Below, piece after piece: positions 8,809 to 17,816 of a stretch of 64,000 bases of DNA. This DNA is from Alphaproteobacteria bacterium HGW-Alphaproteobacteria-7 (GTDB lineage Bacteria; Pseudomonadota; Alphaproteobacteria; Sphingomonadales; Sphingomonadaceae). Location: contig PHEB01000002.1 of assembly GCA_002842735.1 (NCBI GenBank), positions 124,001 to 188,000 of the forward strand, given 5' to 3'. The position numbers and the translations under genes are program-made. Positions within the stretch are counted from its first letter, which is position 1; each line of letters begins with the position of its first letter. The notes under the pieces were generated by a model. That model did no database searches, had not been told where the DNA came from, and saw only the letters and a program-made list of their open reading frames with translations.

Positions 8809-9294
8809 CTATTGCGGTTCAATTGTCATCTGACGTGATGTAATCACCGGAACCGGCGGCGGGCTGGCCTGATCCTGAAATTGGTCAGGCCGCGGCACCG
8901 GAGTGCCTTCATAATCGGCCACCACTGGCTGCGGGCCGGGGATGCCCCCTGATGCGTTCTTTTTCTTTTTGACGCTGACCGGTGATGGATTGCCCGCCGT
9001 GACACTGCCGGCCTCCGTTTCACCGGTGGCATATTCACCGAATACTGGTCGGCTGCTGCCCCACCCGGCGGCCGGGTCGATCATCGGATTGCCCGCCACG
9101 TCGCCCACGCTTTGCGTCTCGGCATAATCACGCGCTTGCTCGACAATCGCCTCACGCTCCTGCGAAAAGCGGTCTGTTACCTTGTCGAGCACACCCTGAT
9201 CTTCGGGGGAGCCAACCATCGCCACCGCGCCAAGGATCGTCATCCCGGCAAAGATCAGCGCGGCCTTGCTGTTCTGAAACACGGTCTTGTACAT
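8809..9294 (-). CDS. Hypothetical membrane-anchored protein
   Basis: A 161-residue protein with one N-terminal hydrophobic segment (about residues 10-28, AALIFAGMTILGAVAMVGS) and a long polar, Pro/Gly-rich tail that should be periplasmic. Features include a charged stretch EQAR, a KKKK run near residue 111, and proline clusters near the C-terminus. No catalytic motif or named family is recognised. It lies between the convergent dehydrogenase (6 bp away) and mutS, which is 42 bp downstream in the same direction; co-transcription with mutS is possible. Confidence 0.6.
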   Translation of the reverse strand: MYKTVFQNSKAALIFAGMTILGAVAMVGSPEDQGVLDKVTDRFSQEREAIVEQARDYAETQSVGDVAGNPMIDPAAGWGSSRPVFGEYATGETEAGSVTAGNPSPVSVKKKKNASGGIPGPQPVVADYEGTPVPRPDQFQDQASPPPVPVITSRQMTIEPQ

Positions 9295-9336
9295 GTCGCC
9301 CAGTATAGCCGGACTGCGGTTAAGCCTTGGTTGATG

Positions 9337-12036
9337 TCAGCGCGCGTTTTTGGGCAGCGCGCGCTTCCATTGATACAGCAGATCCAGCGCCTCTCGCGGG
9401 GTCAACGCATCCAGATCGGCGGCGCGCAATTGCTCTGCCAGCAGTTGTTCGGGCGACGCCTGCGGTTCGGGGCGCAGCGCGGCGAACAGCGGCAGATCGC
9501 CCAGTCCGGCGGCGATCCCGCCGGTGGCTTCGCGGGTGGCCTCAAGCTTTTCGAGCACCGCCTTGGCGCGTTCCACGACAGCATCAGGCACCCCCGCCAG
9601 CCGCGCGACCGCAAGGCCATAGGAACGATCCGCAGGGCCTTCGGCAAGTTCATGCAGCAACACCAGATCGCCCTGCCATTCACGCGCGCGGACATGGTGC
9701 AGCGATAGCGCCTCACAGGTTTCGCCCAGCCGCGCGAGTTCGTGGTAATGGGTGGCGAACAGGCAGCGGCAGGCGATGCGCGAATGCACCGCTTCCGCCA
9801 CCGCCCATGCCAGCGCCAGGCCATCATAGGTCGATGTGCCGCGCCCGACTTCATCAAGGATCACGAAACTGCGCCCTGTCGCCTGCGCCAGAATCGCGGC
9901 GGTTTCGACCATTTCGACCATGAAGGTGGATCGCCCGCGCGCCAGATTATCCGCTGCGCCAACCCGGCTGAACAAGCGGTCGACAAGCCCGATGCGCGCC
10001 GCCGTGGCCGGGACAAAGCACCCCGCCTGCGCCAGCAGCACGATCAGAGCATTCTGCCGCAGGAAGGTTGATTTACCGCCCATATTCGGCCCGCCGATCA
10101 GCCACAGGCGGTTATCCTGCGCGAGCACACAGTCGTTGGCCACAAACCGTTCACCCGCCTGCGCCAACGCGGCTTCGACCACCGGATGCCGCCCGCCGGT
10201 GATGGCGAGGCCCGTGTCTTCGGCAATCTCCGGACGGCACCAATCGCCTTCGGCCGCGCGTTCGGCATTGGCGGCGGCAACATCAATCCGGGCGAGTGCG
10301 GCAGCGGTCGCAGCGATGCTTTCGCGCGCAGCGGTGATTCCGGCCACCAGCGCTTCGAAATGCGCTTCTTCGGCAGCCAGCGCATGGCCGCCCGCTTCGG
10401 CGATGCGTGCGGCTTCCTCGTGCAATGTCAATGAATTGAACCGCACTGCGTCCTTCATCGTCTGGCGGTGGGTGAAGCCGCTATCGGGTGCCATCAGCCG
10501 GTCGGCATGGCGCGCGGCAACCTCGATGAAATAGCCGAGCACGCCGTTGTGGCGGATCTTGAGCGTGGTGATCCCGGTTTCGTCGCGGTAGCGCGCCTCC
10601 ATCGTGGCAATTGCGCGGCGGGCATCGCCCGATGTGGCGCGCAATTCATCAAGCGCGGCGTCATAGCCATCGGCGATATAGCCGCCATTGCTGCGTTCGG
10701 TCGGGGGTGAGGGCACCAGCGCCCGGCCCAGCAAATCGGTCAAAGCGCCGTGGCCGGTCAGGTGGGCGAGCATATCATTGAGCAGCGCCGGGCGATCCGG
10801 CGCGCCGGAAAGCCAGCGATGCAGCCGCATGGCTTCGGACAGCCCATCGCGCAATTGGCCCAGATCGCGCGGGGAGCCGCGCCCCGCCACCACCCGGCCA
10901 AGCGCGCGGCCCAGATCGGGGATCGCGCGCAAGCCATCGCGCAATTGCGCGCGTTCAATCGGGCGATCGCGCCAGAATTGCACCAGCGCCAGCCGCGCCT
11001 CGATCGCGGTGACATCCAGCAGCGGGGCAGACAGGTCTTCGGCCAGCAAGCGCGATCCTGCGCCGGTTACGCAGCGATCCACCGCGCCGATCAGGCTGCC
11101 GCTGCGCCCGCCCGAGGTGGATTCGAGGATTTCGAGGCTGGCGCGCGTCGCCTCATCCATCGCCATCCCAGCCTCGGCGGTGCGCCGCACCGGGGGCAGC
11201 AGCAAGGGCAGGTTTCCGCGTCCGACATGGTCGAGATAGGCGATCAATCCGCCCACCGCCGCCAGCATCGCGCGCGAAAAGTCCCCGAAGGCATCGAGCG
11301 TCGCCACCGCGTGCAACGCTTTCAGCCGATCCGCCCCGGCATCGCTGGCAAAGGTGCCGCGCGGGCGATGAATAATAATATCGCGAGTCCCCGCGAAGGC
11401 GGGGATATCATTCAGCATGGCACTACTTTGCCCGAGATCCCCGCCTTCGCGGGGATGCACTTCGGGCACCACCACTTCGCTCGGGTCAATCCGCGCCAGC
11501 GCCGCGCCGAGCATTTCGGGCGCGCATTCCTCCAGCACCATCGCGCCGGTCGAAACATCGCAGGCGGCAATCCCGATTGATCCGCGCAGTTCCGTCAGCG
11601 CCGCAAGCACATTGGCCCGGCGCGGTTCGAGCAGCGCTTCTTCGGTCAGCGTCCCGGCGGTGACCAGCCGCACAATCGCGCGGCCGACCAGCGCCTTGGA
11701 TGACGGCGTGCCATCACGTTTGGCGCGCGCCTTGGCTTCGTCAGGGGTTTCGATCTGTTCGGCAATCGCCACCCGGCAGCCCGCCCGGATCAGCCGCGCC
11801 AGATAGCCTTCCGCCGAATGCACCGGCACGCCGCACATCGGGATCGGCTGGCCATCATGTTCGCCGCGCGTGGTCAGCGCAATATCGAGGATTGCCGCTG
11901 CGGCCCTCGCATCATCGAAGAACAGCTCGAAGAAATCGCCCATGCGGTAGAACAGCAGCGCATCGCCCGCTTCCTCGCGCAGCGCGAGGTATTGCGCCAT
12001 CATCGGGGTGGGTTTGGATTCGGTGGGCGCGGCCAT
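9337..12036 (-). CDS. mutS: DNA mismatch repair protein MutS
   Basis: An 899-residue MutS. The mismatch-recognition motif is in FYRMGDFFELFFDDA near residue 29, the Walker A is GPNMGGKST, the Walker B region is FVILDEVGRGTSTYDG, and FATHYHEL follows. It recognises mismatches and recruits MutL. Residues 193-218 (VHPREGGD...IPAFAGTR) do not belong to the family: they are the exact translation of a 78-bp REPIN-like repeat at 11383-11460 inserted in frame in the connector region near the end of domain II. The reading frame is intact, so the protein is probably still made; activity with the insertion is untested. Confidence 0.96.
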   Translation of the reverse strand: MAAPTESKPTPMMAQYLALREEAGDALLFYRMGDFFELFFDDARAAAAILDIALTTRGEHDGQPIPMCGVPVHSAEGYLARLIRAGCRVAIAEQIETPDEAKARAKRDGTPSSKALVGRAIVRLVTAGTLTEEALLEPRRANVLAALTELRGSIGIAACDVSTGAMVLEECAPEMLGAALARIDPSEVVVPEVHPREGGDLGQSSAMLNDIPAFAGTRDIIIHRPRGTFASDAGADRLKALHAVATLDAFGDFSRAMLAAVGGLIAYLDHVGRGNLPLLLPPVRRTAEAGMAMDEATRASLEILESTSGGRSGSLIGAVDRCVTGAGSRLLAEDLSAPLLDVTAIEARLALVQFWRDRPIERAQLRDGLRAIPDLGRALGRVVAGRGSPRDLGQLRDGLSEAMRLHRWLSGAPDRPALLNDMLAHLTGHGALTDLLGRALVPSPPTERSNGGYIADGYDAALDELRATSGDARRAIATMEARYRDETGITTLKIRHNGVLGYFIEVAARHADRLMAPDSGFTHRQTMKDAVRFNSLTLHEEAARIAEAGGHALAAEEAHFEALVAGITAARESIAATAAALARIDVAAANAERAAEGDWCRPEIAEDTGLAITGGRHPVVEAALAQAGERFVANDCVLAQDNRLWLIGGPNMGGKSTFLRQNALIVLLAQAGCFVPATAARIGLVDRLFSRVGAADNLARGRSTFMVEMVETAAILAQATGRSFVILDEVGRGTSTYDGLALAWAVAEAVHSRIACRCLFATHYHELARLGETCEALSLHHVRAREWQGDLVLLHELAEGPADRSYGLAVARLAGVPDAVVERAKAVLEKLEATREATGGIAAGLGDLPLFAALRPEPQASPEQLLAEQLRAADLDALTPREALDLLYQWKRALPKNAR
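11383..11460. repeat. REPIN-like palindrome doublet inside mutS (26 codons, in frame)
   Basis: Two inverted copies of the same palindrome, CCCCGCGAAGGCGGGG (11389-11404) and CCCCGCCTTCGCGGGG (11439-11454), are separated by 34 bp. The ends GCGAG and GTGCA (complement) bound a 78-bp unit. A doublet of exactly 78 bp with near-identical arms is at 50063-50140. It is translated as residues 193-218 of MutS. Confidence 0.88.
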
Positions 12037-12190
12037 AGCTGCATTGCCTAGACACCAGCGTTGCGATTCGGAATGTCTGCCCTTACGGATGTCCCCGGAG
12101 TTGCGTCATTTCCGCCCTTTCGCGGCGTCGCCCTCCTCGTTAAGCGGGGCGCGGTTTTTGCCAAGCGCACACAAAAAGGGATCAGGCACC

Positions 12191-14452
12191 ATGGCCGAAG
12201 AGAACAAGGGTGGCTTCACCACCCGCGAGGCATTGTTCTATCACGAGACGATCCGGCCGGGTAAGCTGGAGATCGTCGCGACCAAGCCGATGACCTCGCA
12301 GCGCGATCTCAGCCTCGCCTATTCGCCGGGCGTTGCTGCGCCGGTTGAGGCCATCGCCGCCGATCCTTCGCTCGCCGCGCGCTATACTGTCAAAGGCAAT
12401 CTGGTCGGAGTTATTTCCAATGGCACCGCGATTCTCGGCATGGGCAATCTCGGCGCGCTCGCTTCCAAGCCGGTGATGGAAGGCAAAGCGGTGCTGTTCA
12501 AGCGGTTTGCCGACGTGGACGTGTTCGATATCGAACTCGATACCGAAGACCCCGAAGCCTTCATCAATGCGGTCGCGCTGATGGAGCCGACCTTTGGCGG
12601 CATCAACCTTGAAGATATCAAAGCGCCCGAATGCTTCATCATCGAAGCCGCGCTGCGCGAACGCATGAAAATCCCGGTGATGCATGATGATCAGCACGGC
12701 ACCGCGATCATCACAGCGGCGGGCCTGCTCAATGCCTGTCACCTGACCGGGCGCGATTTTCGCGATGTGAAGGTGGTGGTCAATGGCGCAGGCGCGGCGG
12801 CGATTGCCTGCACCGCTCTGATCAAGGCAATGGGGGTGCGCCACGATAATGTGATCATGTGTGACCGCACCGGCCCGATCACGCCGGGCCGCGAAGACGT
12901 GGATCAGTGGAAAAGCGCCCACGCGGTCGCCACCACCGCCACCAGCCTTGAAGAAGCCTTGGTGGGCGCGGACATTTTCCTCGGCCTGTCAGCGGCGGGC
13001 GCGCTGAAGCCCGAATGGGTGCGCAAGATGGCGGACAGGCCGATCATCTTTGCGATGGCCAACCCGGTTCCCGAAATCATGCCTGACGCTGCCAAGGCCG
13101 TGCGCCCCGATGCGATCATCGCCACCGGGCGCAGCGATTTTCCCAATCAGGTCAACAACGTGCTGGGCTTCCCGTTCATTTTCCGGGGCGCACTGGATGT
13201 GCAGGCGACCACCATCAACGAAGAGATGAAAGTTGCCGCAGCCGAGGCGATTGCCGAACTCGCCCGTCGCAGCGTGCCCGAAGAGGTCGCGTCCGCCTAT
13301 GGCAAGAACCAGAAATTCGGCACCGATTACATCATCCCTGCCCCGTTTGACCCGCGCTTGATCGAAGTCGTGTCGTCCGCTGTGGCCAAGGCAGCGATGG
13401 ATTCGGGCGTGGCCCGCGCGCGGATTGACGATTTCGACGCCTATCGCATCCAGCTGCGTTCGCGCCTTAACCCCACCACCTCGGTGCTGAGCGGGGTTTA
13501 CGAAGTCGCCAAGGCCAACCCCAAACGCATGGTGTTTGCCGAGGCGGAAGAAGAAGTGGTGCTGCGCGCCGCGATCCAGTTCCGCGATTTCGGCTATGGC
13601 ACCCCGATCCTCGTGGGCCGCACCAAGGCAGTGGTCGATAAGCTGCATCAGCTTTCGGTGTCCGATCCGGGCAGTTTTGAAATCCAGAACTCGGCCGATA
13701 GCGAACACGTGCCCGCGATGGTCGATTACCTCTACAAGCGGCTGCAACGGCGCGGCTTTACCGAACGTGACGTGCGCCGGATGGTCAATCAGGAACGCAA
13801 CGTGTTTGCCGCGCTGCTGGTGGCGCTGGGCCATGGCGACGGGATGATCACCGGCATGACCCGCACCTTTGCGCAAACCGTGCGCGAGGTGAACCTGGTG
13901 CTCGATCACAAGGATGGCGCGCTGCCGTTCGGCATCCACATGATGATCGGCAAGAACCACACCACCTTCCTCGCCGATACCACCATCAACGAACGCCCCA
14001 ACGCAGCCGAACTTGCCCATATCGCCCGCGAAACCGCAGCGGTTGCGCGGCGCATGGGGCATGAACCGCGCGTTGCGTTCCTCAGCTATTCGACCTTCGG
14101 CAACCCGTCGGGCCAATGGCTGGGCAATATCCGTGAAGCGGTGGCGATCCTTGATCGAGAGGAGCCAGGCTTTGAATATGAAGGCGAAATGGCACCCGAT
14201 GCCGCGCTTAACCCCAGGGTGATGGAACTCTACCCGTTCAGCCGCCTGTCTGGCCCGGCCAATGTGCTGATCATGCCGGGGCTGCAATCGGCGAACCTTT
14301 CGGCCAAGCTGCTGCGCGAATTGGGCAGCAACGCCACCATCGGCCCGATGCTGCTGGGTGTGGAAAAGCCGGTGCAGATCGTGCCGATGACCGCGTCTGT
14401 GCCCGATGTGCTGACGCTCGCCGTGCTGGCGAGTGCGGGGGTTGTGGGTTAG
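12191..14452 (+). CDS. maeB: NADP-dependent malic enzyme with C-terminal phosphotransacetylase-like domain
   Basis: A 753-residue MaeB-type enzyme starting MAEENKGGFTT. The N-terminal malic domain includes YTVKGNLVGVISNGTAILG, the metal-binding VMHDDQHGTAI and a dinucleotide fold NGAGAAAIACTAL (about residues 1-425). The C-terminal part (about 430-753) resembles phosphate acetyltransferase, usually regulatory in this family. The reaction is oxidative decarboxylation of malate to pyruvate with NADPH. The stop codon overlaps the stop of the convergent DoxX gene by 2 bp. Confidence 0.95.
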   Translation: MAEENKGGFTTREALFYHETIRPGKLEIVATKPMTSQRDLSLAYSPGVAAPVEAIAADPSLAARYTVKGNLVGVISNGTAILGMGNLGALASKPVMEGKAVLFKRFADVDVFDIELDTEDPEAFINAVALMEPTFGGINLEDIKAPECFIIEAALRERMKIPVMHDDQHGTAIITAAGLLNACHLTGRDFRDVKVVVNGAGAAAIACTALIKAMGVRHDNVIMCDRTGPITPGREDVDQWKSAHAVATTATSLEEALVGADIFLGLSAAGALKPEWVRKMADRPIIFAMANPVPEIMPDAAKAVRPDAIIATGRSDFPNQVNNVLGFPFIFRGALDVQATTINEEMKVAAAEAIAELARRSVPEEVASAYGKNQKFGTDYIIPAPFDPRLIEVVSSAVAKAAMDSGVARARIDDFDAYRIQLRSRLNPTTSVLSGVYEVAKANPKRMVFAEAEEEVVLRAAIQFRDFGYGTPILVGRTKAVVDKLHQLSVSDPGSFEIQNSADSEHVPAMVDYLYKRLQRRGFTERDVRRMVNQERNVFAALLVALGHGDGMITGMTRTFAQTVREVNLVLDHKDGALPFGIHMMIGKNHTTFLADTTINERPNAAELAHIARETAAVARRMGHEPRVAFLSYSTFGNPSGQWLGNIREAVAILDREEPGFEYEGEMAPDAALNPRVMELYPFSRLSGPANVLIMPGLQSANLSAKLLRELGSNATIGPMLLGVEKPVQIVPMTASVPDVLTLAVLASAGVVG

Positions 14453-14886
14453 CTCGTCCGCCGATTATCGATGGCGCAGGCGCCCGGCCCGCGCACAAAG
14501 ATAAAACCGAGCGCGCCAAGGATCGCGATATTCTTGAGCAGCGGCCCGGTATGGTCTGGGGCGAGGTGAATTGCCAAGGTGATGGGCACCAGTGTCACGA
14601 ATAACGCAAGTGCAGAGAGGCGGGTCATCCAGCCCAATGCAAGAGTGACGCCGCCAACGATAAACACCGCGCCGGAAATCCACAAAAGCCAAAGCGGATC
14701 TCCGATTGCTTCAACCGTCTCTCGCCAGGGAGATTCAGCTATGCGCGCGATCATGTCGTCGGCACGGCCGAAATGACCAAGCCCGCCAACGATGAAAATG
14801 AGGCTGGTCAGCAGACGGAACATCGGGTCTGCTATATTTGAATAACGCCGTGCGCGCCCTAATGCGCCTTCAACTGCTGCCAGCAT
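14449..14886 (-). CDS. DoxX family membrane protein
   Basis: A 145-residue polytopic protein with about four hydrophobic helices. FRLLTSLIFIVGGLGHFGR, WISGAVFIVGGVTLALGWMTR and the end GPLLKNIAILGALGFIFV are typical of DoxX/SURF4-like proteins. The start is the ATG at 14886, preceded by GGGGAGAG; the frame is open further upstream. Function within this family is varied (redox and envelope stress) and not resolved here. It is convergent with maeB, and the two stops interlock at 14449-14452. Confidence 0.8.
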   Translation of the reverse strand: MLAAVEGALGRARRYSNIADPMFRLLTSLIFIVGGLGHFGRADDMIARIAESPWRETVEAIGDPLWLLWISGAVFIVGGVTLALGWMTRLSALALFVTLVPITLAIHLAPDHTGPLLKNIAILGALGFIFVRGPGACAIDNRRTS

Positions 14887-14987
14887 TGAAACTCTCCCCT
14901 CGTTTGCGCCATGACGCATGGGCGAATCCCCGCTGGCGGGCAAACGGGTATTTGCGATGGCTGATATCGGCTCCAGCGATGTCAGGT

Positions 14988-15689
14988 TCACCGCCGCCGA
15001 AACCGGAAATACCACACCTCGTGCCCATAAACGGTGCGGGCCTTGTGCTCATACCGCGTTTCGGGCCAGCCTGACGGGCGCACCTGCCAGTCGGCGGGTT
15101 TCTCCACCACCCATTCGAACAGATCGGTGTGGCGCTGCATCACCATCAGCGCGTGGCGCAGGTAGATGTCGTGATCAGTGCCGAACCGGAATTCTCCGCC
15201 CGGTTTAATCTTCTGCGCGATCAGCTTGACCGGCCCGTCATTCATCATCCGCCGCTTGGCATGGCGGGCCTTGGGCCAGGGATCGGGGTGGAGCAGATAG
15301 ACCATGCTCAGCGCCCCATCGGGCACCCGCGCCAGCACATCGAGCGCATCGCCCAGATGCAGGCGGATATTCGGGAGCTGCTGATCGGCAATATGGGTCA
15401 GCGCCTGCGCCACGCCGTTGACGAAGGGTTCGGCCCCGATAAACCCGTGATCGGGTAGCAGGTCAGCGCGGTAGGCAAGATGCTCCCCTCCGCCAAAGCC
15501 GATCTCGAAATGCAGCGGGCGCTGGTCGCCGAACAGGATTTCGCTCGTCACTGGCCCTTCGGCAGGCACGGCGATTTGCGGCAGCAGGTTATCAACCAGC
15601 CCCTGCTGCCGGGTCCGCAATTTCTTACCGACGCTGCGACCATAAAGCCGTGCGATTGTGGTCGGATCGCCTTCCTTGAACGCTGTCAT
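14988..15689 (-). CDS. trmB: tRNA (guanine-N7-)-methyltransferase
   Basis: A 233-residue SAM-dependent methyltransferase beginning MTAFKEGDPTT. The SAM motif is FEIGFGGGEHL, and the family signature LLHPDPWPKARHAKRR is intact. It methylates G46 of tRNAs at N7. The N-terminus chosen at 15689 lies just past the terminator of ctrA, so trmB has its own start. DoxX follows about 100 bp downstream in the same direction. Confidence 0.94.
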   Translation of the reverse strand: MTAFKEGDPTTIARLYGRSVGKKLRTRQQGLVDNLLPQIAVPAEGPVTSEILFGDQRPLHFEIGFGGGEHLAYRADLLPDHGFIGAEPFVNGVAQALTHIADQQLPNIRLHLGDALDVLARVPDGALSMVYLLHPDPWPKARHAKRRMMNDGPVKLIAQKIKPGGEFRFGTDHDIYLRHALMVMQRHTDLFEWVVEKPADWQVRPSGWPETRYEHKARTVYGHEVWYFRFRRR

Positions 15690-15701
15690 GCACCGCCCAT
15701 A

Positions 15702-15734
15702 GAAAAACGCCCGGGGTCTTTCCACCCCGGGCGT
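15702..15734 (-). terminator. Rho-independent terminator of ctrA
   Basis: Stem ACGCCCGGGGT/ACCCCGGGCGT (15707-15734) with a 6-nt loop, followed on the minus strand by TTTTT (15702-15706). It lies about 130 bp beyond the ctrA stop and immediately before trmB. Confidence 0.85.
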
Positions 15735-15864
15735 CCACATTGTCGGTAACGCAATTTCACGGCCAGAAGGGCCGCAAGGCCGACCGGCCGCCCGCAGCTG
15801 CTCGATCCTGAAAGGATCGAAACGCAGCGAGGATGCTCGCCCGGAGGGGCGAGCGAAAAACAGA

Positions 15865-16560
15865 TTACGCGGCTTCCACCACCTGTTCATCATCGCGCAG
15901 CACGTAACCGCGGCCCCACACCGTTTCGATGTAGTTTTCACCGCCGCAAGCAAGGCTCAGCTTCTTGCGCAGCTTGCAGATGAACACGTCGATGATCTTG
16001 AGTTCGGGTTCGTCCATCCCGCCGTAAAGGTGGTTGAGGAACATTTCCTTGGTCAACGTGGTGCCCTTGCGAAGCGAGAGCAGCTCCAGCATCGCATATT
16101 CCTTGCCGGTGAGGTGCACGCGCGCGCCATCGACTTCGACCGTCTTGGCGTCGAGGTTCACCGCGAGTTTGCCGGTGCGGATGACTGACTGCGAGTGGCC
16201 CTTGGAGCGGCGCACCACGGCATAGATGCGGGCGACCAGCTCTTCGCGGTGGAACGGCTTGGTCACATAATCATCCGCGCCGAAACCGAAGCTGCGGATC
16301 TTCGAATCCATTTCGGAAATGCCTGACAGGATCAGCACCGGGGTCTGCACCTTGGCGACGCGGAGCTTCTTCAGCACGTCATACCCGTGCATATCGGGCA
16401 GGTTCAGGTCGAGCAGGATGATGTCGTAATCATACAGCTTGCCCAGATCGAGGCCCTCTTCGCCGAGGTCGGTCGAATAGACATTGAAACCCTCGGTAGT
16501 GAGCATCAGCTCAATCGCCTTGGCGGTAGTCGGTTCGTCTTCGATCAGCAGCACACGCAT
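15865..16560 (-). CDS. ctrA: Cell cycle response regulator CtrA
   Basis: A 231-residue OmpR-type regulator, [20 protein letters not shown] at the N-terminus. The phosphoacceptor is D51 in [15 protein letters not shown], with K in YVTKPF. The C-terminal winged helix includes [12 protein letters not shown] and FICKLRKKL. The last residues are VVEAA; a terminal Ala-Ala is the ClpXP degradation tag of Caulobacter CtrA, so proteolytic control is probably conserved. In alphaproteobacteria CtrA controls cell division, motility and often replication initiation. Several TTAA motifs lie upstream (16615-16667), consistent with autoregulation. Confidence 0.97.
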   Translation of the reverse strand: MRVLLIEDEPTTAKAIELMLTTEGFNVYSTDLGEEGLDLGKLYDYDIILLDLNLPDMHGYDVLKKLRVAKVQTPVLILSGISEMDSKIRSFGFGADDYVTKPFHREELVARIYAVVRRSKGHSQSVIRTGKLAVNLDAKTVEVDGARVHLTGKEYAMLELLSLRKGTTLTKEMFLNHLYGGMDEPELKIIDVFICKLRKKLSLACGGENYIETVWGRGYVLRDDEQVVEAA

Positions 16561-16614
16561 CGCTGGTCCCCTGTTTGCCTTTGGTAACCCCTGCTTAGGA
16601 GAGGTTGCCGCCTG

Positions 16615-16667
16615 TTAACCACGACACTTGTCACCAAAAAAGGTTAATAAGAGGTTTAAGGCGTTAA
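16615..16667. promoter_or_regulatory. TTAA-rich candidate CtrA-binding region upstream of ctrA
   Basis: Four TTAA tetramers lie at 16615-16618, 16644-16647, 16656-16659 and 16664-16667. The consensus is TTAA-N7-TTAA; here the best pair is separated by 8 bp, so this is a loose match. In the rest of the 314-bp gap between ctrA and the exported protein I see no gene. Confidence 0.4.
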
Positions 16668-16874
16668 CGTTTTGAAGTGAGTCTTTCGAGTCACACTGTG
16701 TTTGCAGGCAAAATCACCCTCGGGAATCGGGTTTTATCCGTTGCGAGACAAATCCTAACGCCCGCCCGCCCGAGCCTTGGCCCAAGCGCAAGCTGCGTTT
16801 GCCGCCCGGCGGCGCACAAATGGTCTTTGTCGAAAGCGATTGGATCGCGCCGCAATGGGGTATATCATCAAGCC

Positions 16875-17768
16875 ATGAAACTGAATTCCTTGACCTTCAT
16901 TGCCGCGACAAGCGTCCTGTTCACGCTTGCGCCCACCGCTGCACAGGCACAGGAAGATGCCCCGGCCTCTCCTGGCAGCCCATCCATCGTGGTTGAGGGG
17001 CGCAAGCAGGAAGTCCGCGAGGAGTTAAAGAATCTGATCGAGGTCGAAGACGATCAACTCGCCCGGTTCGAAAGCGAATTCTGCCCCAAGGTGATCGGGT
17101 TCGACCCCGAATGGACGCCGATTCTGGAGCAGTTGATCCGCGAAAATGTCGTGGCGGTCGGCATGAAGGTCGAACCGGCGCCGTGCAAGCCGACGGCGGT
17201 GGTCATCTTCAGCTATGATCCGCAGGATCTGGTCAAGGGTCTGCGCCAGCGGATGCCCGGCCTGTTTGAAGGAATGCCCATACCCCAGCTTGACCGGCTC
17301 ACCGGGGAGACTCGCGGGGCCTATAGCTGGCGCGCGGTCGATATGCGCAGCCGCGACGGCATAACGCTCCAGCCCGCCGGGGACATTGGCGGATCGCCCA
17401 GCCAGGCAAAGATTGTGCGCAATGCCGCCGGGTCGCGACTGGTCAGCAGCGTGCGCTACGACATCGTCAATTCCTATCTGGTGCTCGATCTCGAACGCAC
17501 GCCGGGCATGTCGCTCAACCAGATTGCGGCCTTTGCGACCATGCATCTGCTGCTCGACCTGACCGAAAGGGCGCCCGAAGTGTCGCGCTCAACCTCGATC
17601 CTGCGGCTGTTTTCCGGCGACGACCCGGAAACTCTGCCGCCGGAACTCAGCCGTTTTGACCGGCTGACGCTCGAAGGGCTGTACCGGATAAGGTTCAACA
17701 ACGTGTCCGCCAGCCAGCAGCGCAGCCGGATGGTCAAGCATATCAGCCAGAACGAAGCCGAAGAATAA
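16875..17768 (+). CDS. Exported hypothetical protein
   Basis: A 297-residue protein with a clear signal peptide (MKLNSLTFIAATSVLFTLAPTAAQAQ in total, quoted as start MKLNSLTFIA, cleavage after AQA near residue 24). The mature part has two cysteines, in FCPKVIGF and APCKPT, that could form a disulphide, and no recognised catalytic motif. The pattern resembles uncharacterised periplasmic proteins of sphingomonads. It is transcribed away from ctrA and converges on rpoN. Function unknown. Confidence 0.72.
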   Translation: MKLNSLTFIAATSVLFTLAPTAAQAQEDAPASPGSPSIVVEGRKQEVREELKNLIEVEDDQLARFESEFCPKVIGFDPEWTPILEQLIRENVVAVGMKVEPAPCKPTAVVIFSYDPQDLVKGLRQRMPGLFEGMPIPQLDRLTGETRGAYSWRAVDMRSRDGITLQPAGDIGGSPSQAKIVRNAAGSRLVSSVRYDIVNSYLVLDLERTPGMSLNQIAAFATMHLLLDLTERAPEVSRSTSILRLFSGDDPETLPPELSRFDRLTLEGLYRIRFNNVSASQQRSRMVKHISQNEAEE

Positions 17769-17816
17769 CGTCAAAGCGCGTGCGGCGCAGACACAGTGCC
17801 AGCGCCCACCGCCCCG

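Noticed and set aside
11383..11460. CRISPR-like repeat or protospacer in mutS
   Set aside because: Only two copies in inverted orientation without regular spacers; this is a REP-type palindrome pair.
15735..15864. Hairpin GCTCGCCC/GGGCGAGC after ctrA as an extra terminator
   Set aside because: The A/T tract is on the wrong side of the stem for ctrA transcription; the hairpin at 15707-15734 is the better terminator.
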